From the NCBI RefSeq assembly GCF_002943525.1, contig NZ_CP025394.1:1054001-1118000 (forward strand): DNA of 64,000 nt, in the 5' to 3' direction. The stretch comes from Kitasatospora sp. MMS16-BH015 (lineage in GTDB: Bacteria; Actinomycetota; Actinomycetes; Streptomycetales; Streptomycetaceae). The stretch's first letter is position 1, and each line of letters opens with the position of its first letter. The notes beneath the pieces were generated by a model. That model had not been told where the DNA came from. It searched no databases and was given only the letters and a program-made list of their open reading frames with translations. Of the stretch, positions 25,120-33,208 are shown piece by piece. The position numbers and the translations under genes are program-made.

Positions 25120-25689
25120 ATGTCACCCGCTGCGCCCGGCCGGATCATCTTCCTGAACGGCACCTCCAGCTCAGGCAAGTCGAGCATCGCCCGCGAGCTG
25201 CTCCGGGTCCTGGACGAGACCTTCTTCCACTTCCCCGTCGACGCCTTCCACGCGATGCGCGCCGACCGGGACATCCCGGACGGGGAGATCCAGGCCGAAC
25301 TCGACCGCACGGCCCGCGGCTTCCACCGCGCCGTCGCCGGCATGTCCGCCGCCGGCAACCACCTCGTGGTGGACCACGTCCTGACCGACCCCTGGCGCCT
25401 GCGCGACTGCCTCGACCTCTTCCCCGCCGACCGCGTCCTCCTCGTCGGCGTCCACTGCGCCCTCCCCGAACTGGAACGCCGCGAAGCACTCCGCGGCGAC
25501 CGCCCCCCGGGCCTGGCCGCCCGCCAGCTCCTCCAGGTCCACGCCCACGGCACCTACGACCTCGAGTGCGACACCGGCCACCAGACCCCGACCGACATCG
25601 CCCACCGGATCAAGACCGCCCTCGCCGACCACCCCGCCCCCACCGCCTTCACCCGCCTGAAGCAGACCCTCCCCACCGCCCGGGACTGA
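25120..25689 (+). CDS. Chloramphenicol phosphotransferase-like P-loop kinase
   Basis: A 189-residue protein with a Walker A loop in IIFLNGTSSSGKSS (Lys at about residue 20), a PVDAFHAM segment after strand 2, VVDHVLTD (Walker B-like Asp) near residue 88, and GVHCALPELERREALRGDRPPG followed by VHAHGTYDLECDT. This is the layout of the CPT family, which phosphorylates chloramphenicol and related alcohols; most members have unknown natural substrates. It is followed after 4 bp by a small gene, probably in one transcript. Resistance function is not implied by context. Confidence 0.8.
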   Translation: MSPAAPGRIIFLNGTSSSGKSSIARELLRVLDETFFHFPVDAFHAMRADRDIPDGEIQAELDRTARGFHRAVAGMSAAGNHLVVDHVLTDPWRLRDCLDLFPADRVLLVGVHCALPELERREALRGDRPPGLAARQLLQVHAHGTYDLECDTGHQTPTDIAHRIKTALADHPAPTAFTRLKQTLPTARD

Positions 25690-25693
25690 CACC

Positions 25694-26101
25694 ATGACCA
25701 AGCCACCGACCTTCGCCGACCCGGCCAACCCCACCCCGGAAGAACTGACCACCTGGGCCTACACCCGCAACGCCCCGGCCCCGTTCGACCAGGACTGGGA
25801 CATCATCCTCACCCGCCCGGCCTTCGGCCCCCTCTTCCTCTCCCTGGCCGCCGACCGCAAGTGCCCCAACCGCCGGTTCTTCCTCGGCTGCCTCTACCTC
25901 CTGGCCGGCACCGCCGTACGCTCCCACTTCCGCACCATGCCCGAGGCCGCCCTCACCGCCCTCACCCACCAGGCCACCTCACCCGCCAACCCCTGGACCA
26001 CCACCTGGGCCACCCGCACCCGAGCCCTGCTCCGCTCCCCCGAATCCTTCACCTACACCGCCTGGTGCACCCCCCAAGGCCTGGCCGCCAGACCGACCTG
26101 A
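25694..26101 (+). CDS. Hypothetical protein (135 aa)
   Basis: ATG 25694 lies 4 bp after the kinase stop, so the two genes are likely co-transcribed. The protein is soluble and helical, beginning with a Pro-rich segment (NPTPEELTTWAYT), then DWDIILTRPAFGPLFLSLAA and RRFFLGCLYLLAGTAVRS, with Trp-rich ends. There are no recognised catalytic motifs. Many Streptomyces have small proteins of this kind; function unknown. Confidence 0.65.
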   Translation: MTKPPTFADPANPTPEELTTWAYTRNAPAPFDQDWDIILTRPAFGPLFLSLAADRKCPNRRFFLGCLYLLAGTAVRSHFRTMPEAALTALTHQATSPANPWTTTWATRTRALLRSPESFTYTAWCTPQGLAARPT

Positions 26102-26165
26102 CCACAGCCCAGGGCCCCGGACGAGCACGTCCCCTCTCCCGCCTACCTCGAGGGTCTGATCGACA

Positions 26166-27308
26166 TCAGGTGGAGCGCAGCGGCATGAAGAGGTAGCGGT
26201 AGCTGGGGTCGTGTTCCGCTTCGTTGTCCGTTCGTCCGGTGAGGACGGCTGGCTTGGTGGCGGTGGTGTAGCTCAGTTCCGCCATCGGGGTGGTGAGGGC
26301 GTTGATGCCTTCGACGAGGTAGGCGGCGTTGGCGGGGATGCAGATCGGCTCGCCGTGGAAGGGGCTGGGCAGGGTTTCGCGGCCGCGGGCGTCGCTGCTG
26401 TTGCCCGCGTCGAGGGTGATTCGGCCGGCGGACAGGGTGATGCGCAGGGGAGAGCGGTTGTCGGCGACGAGAGCGATCCGCTTGGCGGCCTCGAGGAGGG
26501 GGAGTCGTTCGACGGTGGCGGATCCGGTGTAGGTGGTGGGGAAGATGGTCTCGTAGTTCGGGAAGGCGGAGTCGAGGAGCCGGGTCGTCGCCTGGCGGGC
26601 CCCGGTGCGGAGGCCGATCAGTCCTCCGGTTCCGGAGGGTTCGCTGTGCAGGGCGATCGTGACCCGGTCGCCCGGGGGTGCTTTGGCCAGTGCCTTGGTG
26701 ATGTCGTGCAGGATCCTGGCCGGTACGAGTGCGAAGGCTTCGGGTGCCTGGGGGTCGGCCGGCTGCCAGGGCAGGTCACGAACGGCGAGACGGTAGCGGT
26801 CGGTTGCGACCAGTCGTAGCCGTTCGGCGTTGATCTCGAGCCGGATGGCGGTGAGGACCGGGAGGGTGTCGTCGCGGGCGGCGACGATGGCGACCTGCGC
26901 AACGGCTGCTGCGAAGGCCGCGGCGTCGGCCGTGCCTCGGATCGGGGGCAGGTCCGGCAGTCGTGGGTAGTCTTCGCGTGGGATGTGGGGCAGGGCGAAC
27001 TGCGATTGGCCGCAGGTGAGGACGGTGTCCGTGGTGTCGGAGGTGAGTTCCACGGGCTGGTCGGGAAGTGCCCGGCTGAGGTCGGCGAGGAGTCTGCCGG
27101 AGACGAGCGCGGTGCCGGGCGCGAGGACCTCGGCCTCCACCTCGAAGGTGGTCGAGACTTCGAAGTCGAAGGCGGCGGCGGTCAGCGTCCGGTCGGACGC
27201 CGTCAGCAGGATGCCGGCGAGGACGGGAAGCGTGGGGCGGTGCGGGAGAGCACGGGCGGCCCACGCGACGGTGTCGGAGAAGGCGGCGCGGTCAAGGCGG
27301 AGCTTCAC
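26166..27308 (-). CDS. DNA polymerase III beta subunit (sliding clamp) paralog
   Basis: A 380-residue full-length clamp. GTG 27308 gives the canonical start (KLRLDRAAFSDTVAWAARALP, landmark only). All three clamp domains are present: domain 1 with RPTLPVLAGILL, domain 2 with RDDTLPVLTAIRLEI and LRLVATDRYRLAV, and a C-terminal domain ending YRYLFMPLRST, close to the usual YLxMPxR end. The clamp encircles DNA and tethers polymerases. No dnaA, recF or gyrase genes are nearby, so this is not the housekeeping copy. It follows the shorter clamp-like gene by 35 bp on the same strand. Confidence 0.85.
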   Translation of the reverse strand: MKLRLDRAAFSDTVAWAARALPHRPTLPVLAGILLTASDRTLTAAAFDFEVSTTFEVEAEVLAPGTALVSGRLLADLSRALPDQPVELTSDTTDTVLTCGQSQFALPHIPREDYPRLPDLPPIRGTADAAAFAAAVAQVAIVAARDDTLPVLTAIRLEINAERLRLVATDRYRLAVRDLPWQPADPQAPEAFALVPARILHDITKALAKAPPGDRVTIALHSEPSGTGGLIGLRTGARQATTRLLDSAFPNYETIFPTTYTGSATVERLPLLEAAKRIALVADNRSPLRITLSAGRITLDAGNSSDARGRETLPSPFHGEPICIPANAAYLVEGINALTTPMAELSYTTATKPAVLTGRTDNEAEHDPSYRYLFMPLRST

Positions 27309-27343
27309 GGGATGGCCTGCTTTCTGCGGCGAGTCGGCTGCGG

Positions 27344-28102
27344 TCAGGGCAGCAGGGTCGGCATGAGGATCGAGAAGGTTCCGTCCTCCCCGGCCGAGCG
27401 GATCGCCAGGGGGTGGATCGGGCCGCCCAGTTCCAGCACCAGCTGATCGGTCGCGCTGGCGGCGAGGGCCTCGAGGAGGAACTCCCGGTTGAACCCGACC
27501 CGCAGCAGGTTGTCCGCCGCCTCTTCCTCCCCCTCGGCCACCCGCAGCGAGCCGTCGGGGCCGAGGGCCAGCACGATGGCGTCGAAGGGAACGCCGTCCT
27601 TGGCGCGCACCATCCGGTGGACCTGTCCGTCCGTCACCGTACGGCGCAGCCGCTGCGCCTCGACGGTGACACGGTGGACCGCCTCCAGGCGCAGAAGGCG
27701 GCGGTAGTCCGGATAGTCCAGATCGATCAGCCGCCCTTCGGCCAGGCGCCCGTCGGCTGCTGCCAGGAGACGGAAGCCCTCCGCCACGAGGTGCACGTGG
27801 TCGCCGCCGGTGCTGTGGGCCAGCCGCTGGATGTCCTCGGCAAGCGAGACGGGAATCAGCAGCTCGCACGAGGTCGCAGTGCGGGTGTCCACGGCCACGC
27901 GGGCGAACGCGATCCGGTAGCCGTCGCTTGCAACCAGATTCAGGGTGTCGCCCTGCAACTCGAACAACACCCCGGAGAGCATGGGAAGGTCCGGATAGTC
28001 ACCGGCGGCGAACCGGACCGCGGCCAGCCCGGTGGACAGCTGTGCCCGGTCAACGGTGATCTCGATACGGGCCGGTACCGGGGCGGGCGTGCTGCTGGTC
28101 AT
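27344..28102 (-). CDS. Short sliding-clamp-like protein (two-domain DnaN paralog)
   Basis: A 252-residue protein. The middle reads YPDLPMLSGVLFEL and LNLVASDGYRIAFARV, the pattern of a DnaN domain, followed by LIDLDYPDYRRLL and a last domain ending TFSILMPTLLP, like the clamp C-terminus. It is about 130 residues shorter than a full clamp, so one of the three domains is missing. It might form a different ring or act as a modulator, for example by pairing with the full-length paralog encoded next. ATG 28102 is the likely start, with AGGGACACC just upstream. Confidence 0.7.
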   Translation of the reverse strand: MTSSTPAPVPARIEITVDRAQLSTGLAAVRFAAGDYPDLPMLSGVLFELQGDTLNLVASDGYRIAFARVAVDTRTATSCELLIPVSLAEDIQRLAHSTGGDHVHLVAEGFRLLAAADGRLAEGRLIDLDYPDYRRLLRLEAVHRVTVEAQRLRRTVTDGQVHRMVRAKDGVPFDAIVLALGPDGSLRVAEGEEEAADNLLRVGFNREFLLEALAASATDQLVLELGGPIHPLAIRSAGEDGTFSILMPTLLP

Positions 28103-28467
28103 GAAGGTGTCCCTCTACTCGATCGGCACCCGGGCGTCGGGCGCTGACGAGGACTGTGAGGGCTCGACCAGGTCGAGGGTCAAGGAGTTGCAGCTGCTTG
28201 CCGGCAGACCGTCGATCAGCACCAGTGCTCTGGCACCTACGACGACACCACCGGCCACGTCCGCATCACCCCGCGCGGCACGGCAGGTACAAGGCCGACG
28301 CCTGCGGCCGTGCCCAGCAGATGACCGGGCCGTCACCATCGAGCCGTTCGAGGGATAGCTGGGCCGCTTCGGGTCACCTCGATGCCGAGCGCACCCGCTC
28401 GATCGTCCACTCGTCGGGGAGGCCCGTGTTCACTGCCGCATCCGGCCCTCCCGAAGGACGTTCTACC
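28103..28467. other. Gene-free stretch
   Basis: I see no convincing gene between the clamp-like start and the small gene at 28468. Several frames are open only in short pieces. A fragment ending ADDRAVTIEPFEG (about 28320-28358) reads like the end of a protein and may be a decayed remnant. Confidence 0.3.
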
Positions 28468-28812
28468 TCAACCCGCTTCGAGCTCCTCTGCCCGCCGCCT
28501 CAGATCCGCCGCGATGTCGTCCCAGTCCGGCCCGAACAGCTCGAGGCTCAGGGCGGCCTCCCGCATCAGCGCGGGCTCGTCCGGCCGCTGCAGGAGGACC
28601 AGCCGGTACGCCAGGTGGCGCACCCAGACCGGTAGGTGGCCGTTGACCGGGGGCGGGCACAGCTCATGCAGCATGGCCAGGATCGAGTCCGCTCCGGCGA
28701 AGGTCAGTTCCTCGACGAAGTGGTGCTCGTGGTGGGGCAGAGCGCAGTCCGGCGTGGGCCGGTACTCGTCGCCGTAGAGGCACCGGGCGTGCTCCGTCAG
28801 GGTGCTGTGCAT
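28468..28812 (-). CDS. Hypothetical protein (114 aa)
   Basis: ATG 28812. A small acidic, His-rich soluble protein (ALPHHEHHFVEEL, landmark) with helices FAGADSILAMLHELC and HLAYRLVLLQRPDEPALMREAALSLELFGPDW, ending AADLRRRAEELEAG. It resembles the small proteins of similar composition found widely in Streptomyces. No motif indicates function. Confidence 0.55.
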   Translation of the reverse strand: MHSTLTEHARCLYGDEYRPTPDCALPHHEHHFVEELTFAGADSILAMLHELCPPPVNGHLPVWVRHLAYRLVLLQRPDEPALMREAALSLELFGPDWDDIAADLRRRAEELEAG

Positions 28813-28869
28813 GCCCCGGAGCCTATGCCGCCGCGATCCGGCGCACAGCGCCCGGCCGCACAGCCGCCC

Positions 28870-29598
28870 TCACTCCTCCACCGCCCCGCCCTTCGGGGTG
28901 TAGAGGACCTCCCGCGCCTGCTCCGCCGCCCGCGTGATGCTCTCCGAGACGAAGTCCAGGAAACGGGCGACGTTCTCCAGCCGCGCAGCGGCCGGGCTGT
29001 CACTGCCGAGCACGGTGACGCCCCGGCGGGCGGTGTCGACGAGTTGGGCGTTCGAGCGGGCGCTGCGGATCATCGACTGGTACCAGAGGTCGTCGTCCAC
29101 GGTGTACCGCTCGCGGCGGCGCTCGTCGCGGTCTCGGCGCACCAGCTCCAGGCCGTCCAGGAAGGCGATCGCCTTGGAGACCGTCGCCGGGCTCACCTGG
29201 AGGCGGGTGACCAGTTCGGCGGCGGTGAGGCTGCCCGCGTCGGTCATGTAGAGGCAGGCCAGCACGCGGGCCGGCATCCGCGGCAGGCCCGAGATCATGA
29301 AGACGGTGCCCAACGCCTCTTCGTACTCGGCCACCGCCGCGGCGTCCTGCCCCGGCCCGGCCGCCGTCGGTGCCCCGGCCCGGACGGCGGCCGCCCCGCG
29401 CCGGCGGGCGCGGCGCTCGGTGGCGCGGTGGGCGAGGTCGGAGCGGTACGCGGTCGGGCCGCCGTTGCGCATCACCTCACGCGTGATGGTCGAGGTCGGC
29501 CGGTCGAGCCGCCGGGCGATCTCGGCGTACGCGAGGCTGTCGGCCAACCCCAGCGCGATCTGCTGGCGTTCCTGCTGGGTGAGTCTGCCGCCGGGCAT
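28870..29598 (-). CDS. Transcriptional regulator: IS30-type HTH fused to a MarR/GbsR-like winged helix
   Basis: A 242-residue protein. The N-terminal 60 residues (LTQQERQQIALGLADS, YAEIARRLDRPTSTITREV, then RNGG) match the HTH_38 domain of IS30 transposases. After an Ala/Gly linker, residues 95-200 are a MarR/GbsR-like winged helix (TAAELVTRLQVSPATVSKAIAFLDGLELVRR, landmark; ERRRERYTV wing). A helical C-terminus follows. The gene diverges from the DUF4097 protein gene across an unusually AT-rich region with repeated TTGCATT/GCAACG motifs, so it probably represses that promoter and its own. Confidence 0.8.
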   Translation of the reverse strand: MPGGRLTQQERQQIALGLADSLAYAEIARRLDRPTSTITREVMRNGGPTAYRSDLAHRATERRARRRGAAAVRAGAPTAAGPGQDAAAVAEYEEALGTVFMISGLPRMPARVLACLYMTDAGSLTAAELVTRLQVSPATVSKAIAFLDGLELVRRDRDERRRERYTVDDDLWYQSMIRSARSNAQLVDTARRGVTVLGSDSPAAARLENVARFLDFVSESITRAAEQAREVLYTPKGGAVEE

Positions 29599-29662
29599 CT
29601 GCGGTCCCCTTCGTGGCGCTGCACGGTCCTGACCGCCCCACCATAGCGTTCATCGCCATTCC

Positions 29663-29787
29663 ATTGCAATGAATACCCTCCCTTCCGTTGCATTGCCCAT
29701 CAGCTCACCGCAACGATTAAACAGCTCTTACCTGCTCTCATGCTGTATTTACGCAACGAATCGATTGCCACTCCAAGGAATGCAACG
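29663..29787. promoter_or_regulatory. Cluster of TTGCATT / GCAACG repeats in the divergent promoter
   Basis: Between the regulator and the DUF4097 gene: ATTGCAAT at 29663-29670, CGTTGCATTG at 29686-29695, CGCAACGATT near 29709, CGCAACGAATC near 29752, and GAATGCAACG at 29778-29787 (an inverted copy of the second). The stretch is far richer in A+T than its surroundings. It is a likely multi-site operator/promoter for both genes. Confidence 0.55.
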
Positions 29788-29833
29788 TAGCGTTTCCATC
29801 ACAAGAAACGAGCTGAGCACACCGGAGCCCACC

Positions 29834-30496
29834 ATGCAGAAGTTCGAGACCCCCGCCCCGATCAACGCCGTCCTGGACATCCCCGCCGGCCGCATCCAGC
29901 TCATCGCCGCCCACCGCACCGACACCACCGTCGAGGTCCGCCCGGCCGACCCGGGCAAGAGCCGCGACGTCCGCACCGCCGAGGAGGCCGTGGTCAGCTA
30001 CGCCGACGGCGTGCTGCGGATCCACACCACCCCGCCGAAGAGCCAGCTGCGCGGCCCCGGCGCCCTGGAGGTCACCGTCCAGCTCCCGGCCGGCTCCCGC
30101 ATCGAGGCGCGGACCGAGGCCTGCGAACTGCGCGGGGTCGGTCGCCTCGGCGACGTCGCCTTCGAGGGCGCCTACCGGCAGATCAAGCTGGACGAGACCG
30201 CCGACCTGCGGCTGACCGCCACCGACGGCGACATCCGGATCGGCCGGATCGGCGGCCACGCCACCGTCACCACCGCCCGCGGCGACATCACCGTCACCGA
30301 GGCGCAGCGCGGCACCGTCGACCTGCGCACCCAGGCCGGCAGCATCACCGTCGGCGCCGCCCCCGGCGTCTCCGCCACCCTGGACGCCGCCACCGCCCAC
30401 GGCCGGATCTCCAACGCCCTGCGCAACGACGGCACCGTCACCCTGGACATCCGCGCCACCACCTCGTACGGCGACATCACCGCCGCCAGCCGCTGA
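29834..30496 (+). CDS. DUF4097-type beta-helix protein
   Basis: A 220-residue protein; ATG 29834 with GGAG 7 nt upstream. It starts MQKFETPAPINAVLDIPAGRIQLIAAH (landmark) and continues with repeated short beta-strand rungs such as LTATDGDIRIGRI, VTTARGDITVT, LRTQAGSITVG and ATTSYGDITAAS. This is the DUF4097/adhesin-like solenoid common in actinomycetes. No signal peptide or membrane segment is visible, so it is probably cytosolic. The gene sits divergent from a MarR-like regulator. Function unknown. Confidence 0.8.
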   Translation: MQKFETPAPINAVLDIPAGRIQLIAAHRTDTTVEVRPADPGKSRDVRTAEEAVVSYADGVLRIHTTPPKSQLRGPGALEVTVQLPAGSRIEARTEACELRGVGRLGDVAFEGAYRQIKLDETADLRLTATDGDIRIGRIGGHATVTTARGDITVTEAQRGTVDLRTQAGSITVGAAPGVSATLDAATAHGRISNALRNDGTVTLDIRATTSYGDITAASR

Positions 30497-30932
30497 ACCG
30501 TGCGTCCGACCGGCCAGGACGGCAACAGATCCGGGGCGGACGGCGCGCAGACCGCGCACCGCCGCCCCTGATCCTCGCCGGCCCTCCATGGCTCGTCACC
30601 GCCGGCGGATCGGACCGGATCCCTCCCCCCACGGAGTGGACCGGCCCGGCACCGAGAACGTTACGGACCCGAACCGACCCGATCCGGCCGCCCTGACGCC
30701 CTCCTGTCGCCGGAAGCACCGTTCTTGACAGCGCCTTGACGCGCACCGCGCACCACACACCACCCACCGCGCACCGCTCCCCACCCACCACCCACCGCGC
30801 ACCGCCAGGGGCGCCGCGCCCGGGCAGCGCCTAACGGGTCATCACCCGGCCCGGCCTGCCGACCATCGGATCAGCTGATCGGTAACGTCCGCTCCACCGA
30901 GCCCAGCACAGCCCGCCCGGAGGAGCACCAGC
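30497..30932. other. Intergenic region before the KUP pseudogene
   Basis: No gene is evident. The part at about 30740-30805 has short imperfect CACCGCGCACC / CACCACCCACC repeats of low complexity. A palindrome GATCAGCTGATC lies near 30867. It probably holds the old kup promoter region. Confidence 0.4.
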
Positions 30933-31696
30933 ATGAGCGACCGCGACCCCGCCCTCCGGACACCCGAGGCGCCGCACCCGGCCGCCCATGGCTGATCGCC
31001 GTCGGCGGTAGCCTGCTGCTGGTGGTCGACCTGCTGTTCGTCGCCGCCAACGCCACCAAGCTGCTGCACGGCGCCTGGCTGCCGCTGCTGATCGGCCTCA
31101 CCACCTTCACCGTGATGACCACCTGGCAGCGCGGCCGGGAGATCGTCACTGCCAAGCGGGCCCACAACGAGGGGCCGCTGCGCCAGTTCGTCGACCGCCT
31201 GCACAGCGGCGAGGTGCCGGCCGTCCGCGTCCCCGGCACCGCCCTCTTCCTCAACCGGGGCGACCAGACCGCGCCGCTGGCCATGCGGGCCAACGTGGAG
31301 CACAACCACGTCCGCCACGACCAGGTGGTCATCCTCTCGATCGAGACCGACACCGTGCCCCGGGTGCCCACCGACCGCCGCGTCCTGGTCGACGACCTCG
31401 GCTACGCGGAGGACGGCATCATCCACGTCACCGCCCGCTTCGGCTACATGGAGACCCCGGACGTGCCCGGCACCCTCGCCCTGCTCGCCCCCGCCGACAC
31501 CGAGGGCCCGGTCGACCTCGACCAGGCCTCCTACTTCCTCTCCACGATCGAACTCCGCCGCGGCAAGCAGCCCACCATGGCCCCCTGGCGCAAGCGCCTC
31601 TTCATCGCCACCTCCTACATCACGGCCGACGCCGCCGAGTACTTCAGCCTCCCCCGCGACCGCACCGTCATCATGGGCTCCCACATCGAGGTCTGA
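30933..31696 (+). pseudogene. kup: KUP potassium transporter, internally deleted
   Basis: The original start survives: ATG 30933 with GGAGGAG upstream and MSDRDPALRTPEAPHPAA, but this frame stops after 20 codons (TGA at 30993). In another frame, from about 30980, the KUP C-terminal region runs on: PWLIAVGGSLLLVVDLLF, ANATKLLHGAWLPLLIG, FTVMTTWQRGR, the cytosolic domain and a normal end (AAEYFSLPRDRTVIMGSHIEV is the usual terminus, landmark). Some 400 codons, holding most of the transmembrane core, are missing. The deletion is out of frame and no transporter can be made. A cytosolic fragment from GTG 31022 is conceivable but unlikely. Confidence 0.82.
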
Positions 31697-31721
31697 ACCA
31701 CAGTCACCACAGTCACCACAG

Positions 31722-32813
31722 TCACCGCCGGGGCCGCCCGGGCGGCTCGGGGGTGCGGGCCAGCACGTCGGTGCGGACCTGGGTGAGCGAGCGGTGGTGC
31801 ACCAGGCTCAGCGGCCCGAGGCCGCCGAGCACCTCGGCGACCAGCTCGGTCCCGTCCCGGCCACCGTCGCCGGCCAGCGGCACCAGTGGGGTGAGCGGCG
31901 CGAGCAGGCCGATGGTGGCGGCCTTGGCGAGCAGCTCGGGCCGCAGCACGTGCAGGCCGTCGAAGGGCACCCGTACCTCGGGCTTGAGCCACTCGGCCTC
32001 GGTGCTGCGGGCACCGAGCAGCACCAGGTCGCCGGCCCGGGCCACCGCCCGCACCGCCAGCCGCCGGTCGGCGGCCCGGTAGCACCACTCGTCGGGGTGC
32101 TGGCCCCGCAGCATCGGGAAGCGCCGGCGCAGCACCTTGAGGATCTCCGCCATCTCCTCCACCGGCGCGCAGGGGTACTGCACGAAGGAGAGCCGCTCCG
32201 GGTCGGCCGGCTGGACCACGTGGGCGGCGGCCACGTCCCGGACCCGGGGCCGGTGGGCCGTCTCCGCGTCGCCCGCCCGGGCCGGGCCGCCGGTGCCGAG
32301 CAGCAGCACGGTGTCGCCCCGAGCCTCGTACTGGGCCGCCGTGGCCCAGGTGGCCACGGCGCGCGGGCAGACCGTCCGGGGCGTCGGCCTGCCCCGGGCC
32401 CGGTCGGCGGTCCGGGCGTCCGGCTGGGTGGGCAGCGAGGGCGGCGGCTCGCAGCCCAGCGGGGCGGTGCAGACCAGCAGGCGTCTGGTGCGCAGCGCGG
32501 CCGACCAGACCCGGACGGCCTCCGCGGCCAAGGTGGCGCGGTGGGCCGGCGCGGTCACGGCGAGGCCGACCACCCGTCCGTCCAGGTCGAGGTAGGTGGT
32601 GGCGGCCAGCCGCCCGCCGGAGCCGGCCGGCAGCGCCCCGGCGGCGGCGATCCGGCACTCCTGCCCGCGCTCGCGCAGCCACCCCGCCAACAGCGGGGCG
32701 GCCGGACAGCTGACCGGCCCCCGGGCCGGGTGGTGGAAGCCGGACAGCACGGTGACCGGGTCTCCGGGCCGGCCGGCCACCTCGGTGTGGTCGGTCAGGC
32801 GCGTTCGGTTCAC
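31722..32813 (-). CDS. IspH/LytB-like protein, paralog 1
   Basis: A 363-residue protein; GTG 32813 follows AGGAGGAG. It resembles 4-hydroxy-3-methylbut-2-enyl diphosphate reductase: TVCPRAVATW (second Fe-S Cys), YEARGDTVLLLG, RLSFVQYPCAPVEEM (where the family has a QTTLS segment), RRRFPMLRGQHPDEWCYRAADRR (third Cys, landmark) and DLVLLGARS. The first-Cys region reads HPARGPVSCPAAPL rather than PRGFCAGVxRA, so the Cys is displaced by two positions. Active-site residues of the TQTTLS loop are also changed. It is probably not the housekeeping IspH. A second paralog lies 4 kb away near a GPP methyltransferase. Confidence 0.7.
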   Translation of the reverse strand: MNRTRLTDHTEVAGRPGDPVTVLSGFHHPARGPVSCPAAPLLAGWLRERGQECRIAAAGALPAGSGGRLAATTYLDLDGRVVGLAVTAPAHRATLAAEAVRVWSAALRTRRLLVCTAPLGCEPPPSLPTQPDARTADRARGRPTPRTVCPRAVATWATAAQYEARGDTVLLLGTGGPARAGDAETAHRPRVRDVAAAHVVQPADPERLSFVQYPCAPVEEMAEILKVLRRRFPMLRGQHPDEWCYRAADRRLAVRAVARAGDLVLLGARSTEAEWLKPEVRVPFDGLHVLRPELLAKAATIGLLAPLTPLVPLAGDGGRDGTELVAEVLGGLGPLSLVHHRSLTQVRTDVLARTPEPPGRPRR

Positions 32814-33208
32814 TGCTCCTCCTCGTCCGGTTGGGGGCCCCACTGTGGGGCGCGCCGAACGGCCCCCACAAACGGCCCCGTCCTCCGAGTGCATCCGCAG
32901 AATGCAGCCGGTCATCCGCATTGCGCGGGATCTGTCGGAACATCAGGTCACTGGCCTGCAAGGACCCTTGACCGCGACCGTCCCCCACCCATCCCGCGCT
33001 TTCACCCACACGGAGTACCACGCGACCGCCCGGCGCCCTCCCGTCACCACGTGCCGGACGGCCCCTAGCGGCCCGGCGGCCGCCCTGTCCCGGAAACGCC
33101 GTTCCCGTCACCCGCCCGGGTCGGCCGCCCGCCGCCGGCTGCCGCCGTGCGCTACCCCATGACCGGAAGTACCCCGAACCTCCACGACCGCAACAGAGGA
33201 GACGCAGT
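32814..33208. promoter_or_regulatory. Divergent promoter region with a leader palindrome
   Basis: No gene between the IspH-like and AraC-type genes. Close to the IspH-like start is GCCCCAC-T-GTGGGGC (32837-32851), nested near TGGGGGCC/GGCCCCCA arms, which could form a hairpin in the IspH-like mRNA leader or serve as an operator. Confidence 0.45.

Noticed and set aside
28156..28635. 159-residue plus-strand frame between the clamp-like gene and 28635
   Set aside because: It has no ribosome site, overlaps a better-supported minus-strand gene and shows no recognisable motif.
30740..30805. A CRISPR-like or minisatellite array
   Set aside because: The CACC-rich repeats are short, irregular and without spacers; this is low-complexity sequence.
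31022..31696. A functional short K+ transporter
   Set aside because: Only the last membrane helices and the cytosolic domain of KUP remain; the start region is in another frame and the transport core is missing.
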